DNA of 64,000 bases from Trichoderma breve (taxonomy: Eukaryota; Ascomycota; Sordariomycetes; Hypocreales; Hypocreaceae), in the NCBI RefSeq assembly GCF_028502605.1, contig NC_079232.1:5022001-5086000 (forward strand). The letters run 5' to 3'. The number at the start of each line of letters is the position of its first letter. Position 1 is the stretch's first letter. The notes below the pieces were generated by a model, which saw nothing but the letters and a program-made list of their open reading frames with translations, ran no database searches and was not told the origin of the DNA. Shown here in pieces: positions 59,934-64,000 of this stretch. The translations under genes and the position numbers were made by a program.

Positions 59934-60095
59934 TCAGGGACATGGATTGGGCACATGGGTTTATCATTGGGTACATGGCACAGGGCATAAGGCACTGGGA
60001 TTGAATATTGGACACTAGGCATTAGGAACGGGATATCGGACACGGGGTATAAGACATGGAATGTCAGGCTCTGGACACTGGAATTAGGCACTTGA
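59934..60095 (+). repeat. Degenerate tandem repeat, GGRCAYWGG core
   Basis: The words GGGACATGG, GGGCACATGG, GGGTACATGG, GGACACTAGG, GGACACGGGG, GACATGG, GGACACTGG and GGCACTTG follow one another at irregular 12-27-nt spacing. This is a diverged short repeat array, not in a supported coding frame. Confidence 0.6.
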
Positions 60096-62164
60096 AGGCA
60101 GGTTTGGCTTACGGTTGGTTGGAGACGGTTTGGACTGGGACGAGACACGACGGGGCAGGGTGGGATGGGGCCGATGGTTGTTACTGATTAGAGATCCCCC
60201 CCATGGTGATGGGCTTGGGACTTTCGTTTGGGTATTGGGCACAGAGTGCTTGGTAGTTGCATAAGTAGGTTTAGGTATGCATTGGGTCTAGCCATTGAAA
60301 GTTTTGACAAATATTAAAAAACTTTGCGCGGTGGCAATGTGCGAGCAGCTCGTTGTGTGCTTTTGCGGTGAAGGGGAGCTTTTCGGCAAGCTGGCAAGCT
60401 GGCAAGCTACCGCCTGGGATATGCTGCCCGGCCCCAAGCATGGAAGTATGGGGGGAGTGTGAGTAGAAGTGGGGGAGAGAAGAGGAACATGAAAAGAAAC
60501 AAAAGAGACGATGTGATGGTGGCACGGCCCCATGGGTTCTGCAGTTTAGTTCCGACAAGAAGGCCTGATCCTGGTGCCTGACTAGGAGTGAGGACGCGAG
60601 ATGGCGATTTAGCAAGGAGAGCAAGACACCCAAAGAGACGGGGGAAACGGGATGGATGAATGCTGAGCCAATCGGGACGCGTGAGGCAAGCCAGCAGATT
60701 GGGCTGCCACGGTCTTGGTCTGGGTTGGAGGAGCAAAAAGTTGTGGTGTGTATTGTCCAGCGAAGTGCGCGCGCTAATGTAGGAGTGTGGCATGCAAGTT
60801 GCATGGCAAGGCATAGTATGGTACCATTTCAGAGCGGTTAGATGAGCTAGAGGTAGTTAATGTGACACTGCTAGGAGACAGGTAAGCGGCGTTTTGTTGT
60901 TACAGCTAATATGTATGGGACGGGACGGAGTATGGAGCTTTTGTGGGATGATGATATGGGGAGATGGGTGTTGTTGTCTGCTTTGGCTGAAGCGAAGGAG
61001 GGGGGTGTGAGGTCTGGGGAAACGGGGAGGAAAAGTGATGGTGGGGAGGCAAGGAGAAGAGACACACATAAGAGAATGGGAGAGATCTGGGTGTATGTAT
61101 GAAGGTAATGCGTATGGCGTTCATCTTACCCCGGATTTGCTGCGAGTGGGTTTGTGCGGATGGACTTGTGAATGCTACCTGTAAGCAGGGATTGGATCGA
61201 TTTTGTGTGCATTTGCTTACCGCGCATTGACATGTGTCAACGAGAAGATGCTAGAGAGGTAGCACTCTAGAAGAGAAGAGAGAAATATTATTGAATTGTC
61301 GAGATGATGATTTACACAGCTGAATTCAATTGAGCGAACGAAAGGGATATTCGGCGTATTAGGTTGGTACCTTTAGTAGTCTCTGCTAACCCAACCCACC
61401 CAAGCTTGGAGGCGGAGGTGGTTCCGCGGGATACACGGAACACGCACAATTTGCTTCCCCCTTGTGTGCAAGTAGCAGCACCTCTAGCTAATATAGAGTT
61501 ATACCGGTATCTACCACTAGGTACTAGGAGGTACTAACGTATCCCGTTCGAAACGCGGGCTGCCTGGTAGTACCTAGCATTAAACATCCATGGGATGGAG
61601 ATCAGAATGGAGACCAGCTAAAGCACTCGTACCTCTGCCACTCCGATGGCCTCTGAGAAGCTGACAATGCATTTCCCCATAGAGAATCCCCGCAGCTGCC
61701 AATCGGAGATATGTTCAAATAAAAGGGGAGGTAAATCGTCTCTGCATGCCAACCTGAGCTGCCGCAGGTAAACGATACGAGTACTACCTACTCGGTATAA
61801 CACCGACCTGTACTATGATGGCATCAAGCAGACAAGGCAGATTCCCTACCTACCCACCCGCCTTGCCTGCTATAGGTAAGACTCACGCTCGCTGTCAGAG
61901 AGAACAAGGCCAGCATGCACGGCGCTTTTTTACTAAACTCGACCGTAGCATTATTAATAGAGGACGCAGTGCTGCTTTTGCTGTTCCTTGTGGAGACTAA
62001 GGTTGCGGAGTACATACATGTACGGAGTATATGCGCTCGTATGCAAGCCTCGGTGGCTCCTCCAAATCTCGCAGGTAAAGTACATGTATGTACACCGTTG
62101 GTTATACGATACCTCTGGTAGGGTATCGGTGACCCCAAGTCGAGGTGCAGCTCATCTCCATCAT

Positions 62165-62258
62165 CCCCATATTTTCTTCTCCTCCCAGATGCCTTATCTT
62201 GATGCTACCATATGGGGAGGCGTTAGCATCTTTACTATTACCTAAGGCATCTGGTAGC
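62165..62258. repeat. Nested inverted repeats able to form alternative stems
   Basis: CAGATGCCTTA (62186-62196) pairs with TAAGGCATCTG (62243-62253), enclosing GATGCTA (62201-62207) with TAGCATC (62224-62230). The loop contains ATATGGGG (62210-62217), complementary to CCCCATAT upstream (62165-62172). TGGTAGC (62252-62258) can compete for GCTACCA (62204-62210). No target duplication was found, so it is not called a transposon. Confidence 0.45.
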
Positions 62259-64000
62259 GTCTGGTTACACAAGCCTGCCGCGAACCCCCATTAAGTAGAG
62301 TAGGCTATGGAGTACAATTCAGCCAAAAATAGATGATTAAGAAAACATAAGCTTGGAAATCAACACAAGGGAAAAGTGACAGGGCAATCCTACGATTACG
62401 AGCGGTTATATCCAGATGCGGGGACCGGCGCACCGGGCGGTTGGTTCAGCCGGGGAACTCTTCTTTTTCTCTGAATCCGAGTCTCTTTCCAAATCCCCCC
62501 ATTCTTTTGCCAGTCTGTGCTCTGTGCTCTTATCAACCATTACCTGATACAGGCAGTTCCTTGGCCTCAGATAGCGCTATGTGTAATAAGGCGTAGCACT
62601 AATCGTGTCAAGTATCGGTAGCACATGGGGCCGCCGCCACTGGATGGATGCCTCGTTAGCAGCTACCTGCCGGCCAGGCGTCGAGCGCCGCCAATCGCAG
62701 GTACTGCTTGATCCCGGGCCCCATCGTCAGCCCGAGCAGCGAGGTCCTGCTGCTACTAAGCCGAAGCCTCGCTCGTGGGGTTCACTTTTGTCGCGGCTAC
62801 CCACCATCTTTTCCCTTCCCCAAACCAAAAGCCTTGGAGTTTTGACAACTACATGTCACAGACGGCCGACCGTACATACTGCATCGCTACATCACCGCGT
62901 TACTGCATTGCTGCATTGCTGCATCATTGAACCGCCTTTGTCGCCATTACTCGTGCGGTACTATTTGCTGCATCCCTACCTTATACACCTGATACTGCAG
63001 CCTCCTGCGCCGTGATACAGGCGCATACCAACCGACTGCTTTGCATTGTCGTCCTTGCGCACTTGAACAGCTCTCGTCAGTTGACTGCATATCAGCACTC
63101 TCCGGGGAAGCAATCCGATCCGACCTTCTGTGGCTGCGCGTCTGGGGCGTCTGTTCCGCACCTGTTATATCGCAAGCTCAGCGCCTTCGGTTATGCGCTG
63201 CGACCAAACAACTCGCCTTCTGGATGGTTGATGCCACGCTTGCGGTCGCTCTACTCGATTGCTCTGTCGCCGTGTCGTCATACTTGTACCTGACGAACAT
63301 CTGTGTCTTCGACCGCCTGTGCTTCTAGGCACCCCTCCGATTGCCGCTGGTTCCTGGCCGATATTCGGCCTGTGTCTGATTCTGGACGATGGGATAGCGG
63401 AACAAGGAAAGCCGCGCACAGGATTGGCCAGCTGTTGAAAAAGACATACACACACATATACGCATTTATATGAAAATAGAGACAAGGCGGAGAAATTAGA
63501 GAGAGGAAAGGATTAGAAAGAGGAGGAGAAAAGTGAAGCTAAAGGAAGCATCTCTTACATATAGACGACGTGCTTGTGGAACAAAAGACGTCCTTTGCAA
63601 CCACAACAACAAGGGAACCATTGGCAAGCTGGAGGTGAGTCGAGTCGAGCTGGATCGAATTGAATCAAGTCTCTGTGCTCTGCATGCATAGTGTCCCGCA
63701 TCTCCCCCGCTGGCTTAACTGCGATCTGACCTTGTAGGTGGCCGTCCGATTTATCCATCTAGACCGAGGAGCATTCCCCTTGTCCTTGTCATCATTGCCG
63801 CCTGACTGTGCGTGCGTGGCGTGTGTGCGTCTGCGTGAGAGAGCACGATAGCACCAACGAGACGGAGAGAAGAGGCAAGGGATAACAGGGGACGGGCGAT
63901 AGAAAAAAAAAACCGGAGACGACGGAGACTTGTGTACTGTACAGTATCTGTATCTGTGCATGCAGGCTGCCGTGGCCCTCCTCTTCTTTCTCAGACTCTC

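Larger units (their letters stand above)
59370..64000. other. 4.6-kb non-coding stretch to the window end
   Basis: Starts with the MFS 3' region (T-rich, with an ATT trinucleotide run at about 59476-59495 and a poly-T near 59750). It then contains a degenerate GGACAYTGG-type repeat (59934-60095), a GGCAAGCT triplication near 60388, more TACTCGTAC-type words (61500-62040) and a nested inverted-repeat element (62165-62258). Open frames at 62605-63015 and 63012-63328 have no recognisable domain. A gene starting beyond 64000 could have its leader here, but nothing proves it. Confidence 0.5.

Noticed and set aside
61541..61560. tRNA-like T-arm (CCCGTTCGAAACGCGGG)
   Set aside because: No matching D-arm, anticodon stem or acceptor stem could be assembled around it.
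55923..62278. Identical 16-mer GGTTACACAAGCCTGC at 55923 and 62263 as a dispersed repeat
   Set aside because: About one such shared 16-mer is expected by chance in a window of this size on both strands; flanks do not align convincingly.

Overview
The window is genomic DNA of a filamentous ascomycete. Genes are interrupted by short introns of about 50-110 nt with GTRNGT donors and CTAAC/CTAAT branch points. There are no operons or Shine-Dalgarno sites, and the proteins look like those of Sordariomycetes, most probably Hypocreales (Trichoderma-like). The order is an inference from protein style and intergenic composition; the species cannot be fixed from the sequence alone.

Fifteen protein-coding genes can be reconstructed. 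Left block (0.1-7.1 kb): a CobW/ZNG1-type zinc-chaperone GTPase (-), a MOB3/phocein STRIPAK subunit (+) and a Zn2Cys6 transcription factor (-). A 9.1-kb stretch without a recognisable gene follows; it carries a 116-bp MITE-like element with 17-bp terminal inverted repeats and a perfect 8-bp target duplication. Central block (16.2-42.0 kb, compact): a membrane-anchored MOSC/mARC-like protein (+), condensin SMC2 (-) divergent from INCENP/Sli15 (+), a mitochondrial DEAD-box helicase of the Mss116 type (+), PEX7 (-) divergent from a CUE-AlkB-GRF protein (+), RIB7 (+), ribokinase (+), an uncharacterised 585-aa protein (-), a UBC-fold protein without a catalytic cysteine (-), and a CCDC124/Lso-family ribosome-associated protein (-). 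Then comes a 15.3-kb gene-free stretch, an MFS transporter (+, 57.3-59.4 kb), and 4.6 kb of further non-coding sequence to the end.

The genes are mostly housekeeping and do not form one pathway. The clearest functional pairing is SMC2 with INCENP. Both act in mitotic chromosome condensation and segregation, and they share a 453-bp bidirectional promoter with two CACGTG boxes exactly 20 bp apart, a CRE-like site between them, a forkhead-type site and two MCB-like ACGCGA sites.

Both large gene-poor stretches lie between divergent genes. They are not obviously AT-rich, which argues against RIP-degraded transposons. They are dense in short palindromic words of the CTCCGTA/TACGGAG and TACTCGTAC types. 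No biosynthetic cluster, CRISPR, rRNA or convincing tRNA was found. The most unusual coding observations are the CUE-AlkB-GRF architecture, a 28-nt exon inside a zinc cluster, a 12-nt exon in the CobW gene, a GC-AG intron after a 27-nt first exon in SMC2, and a stop-free 60-nt intron in INCENP.
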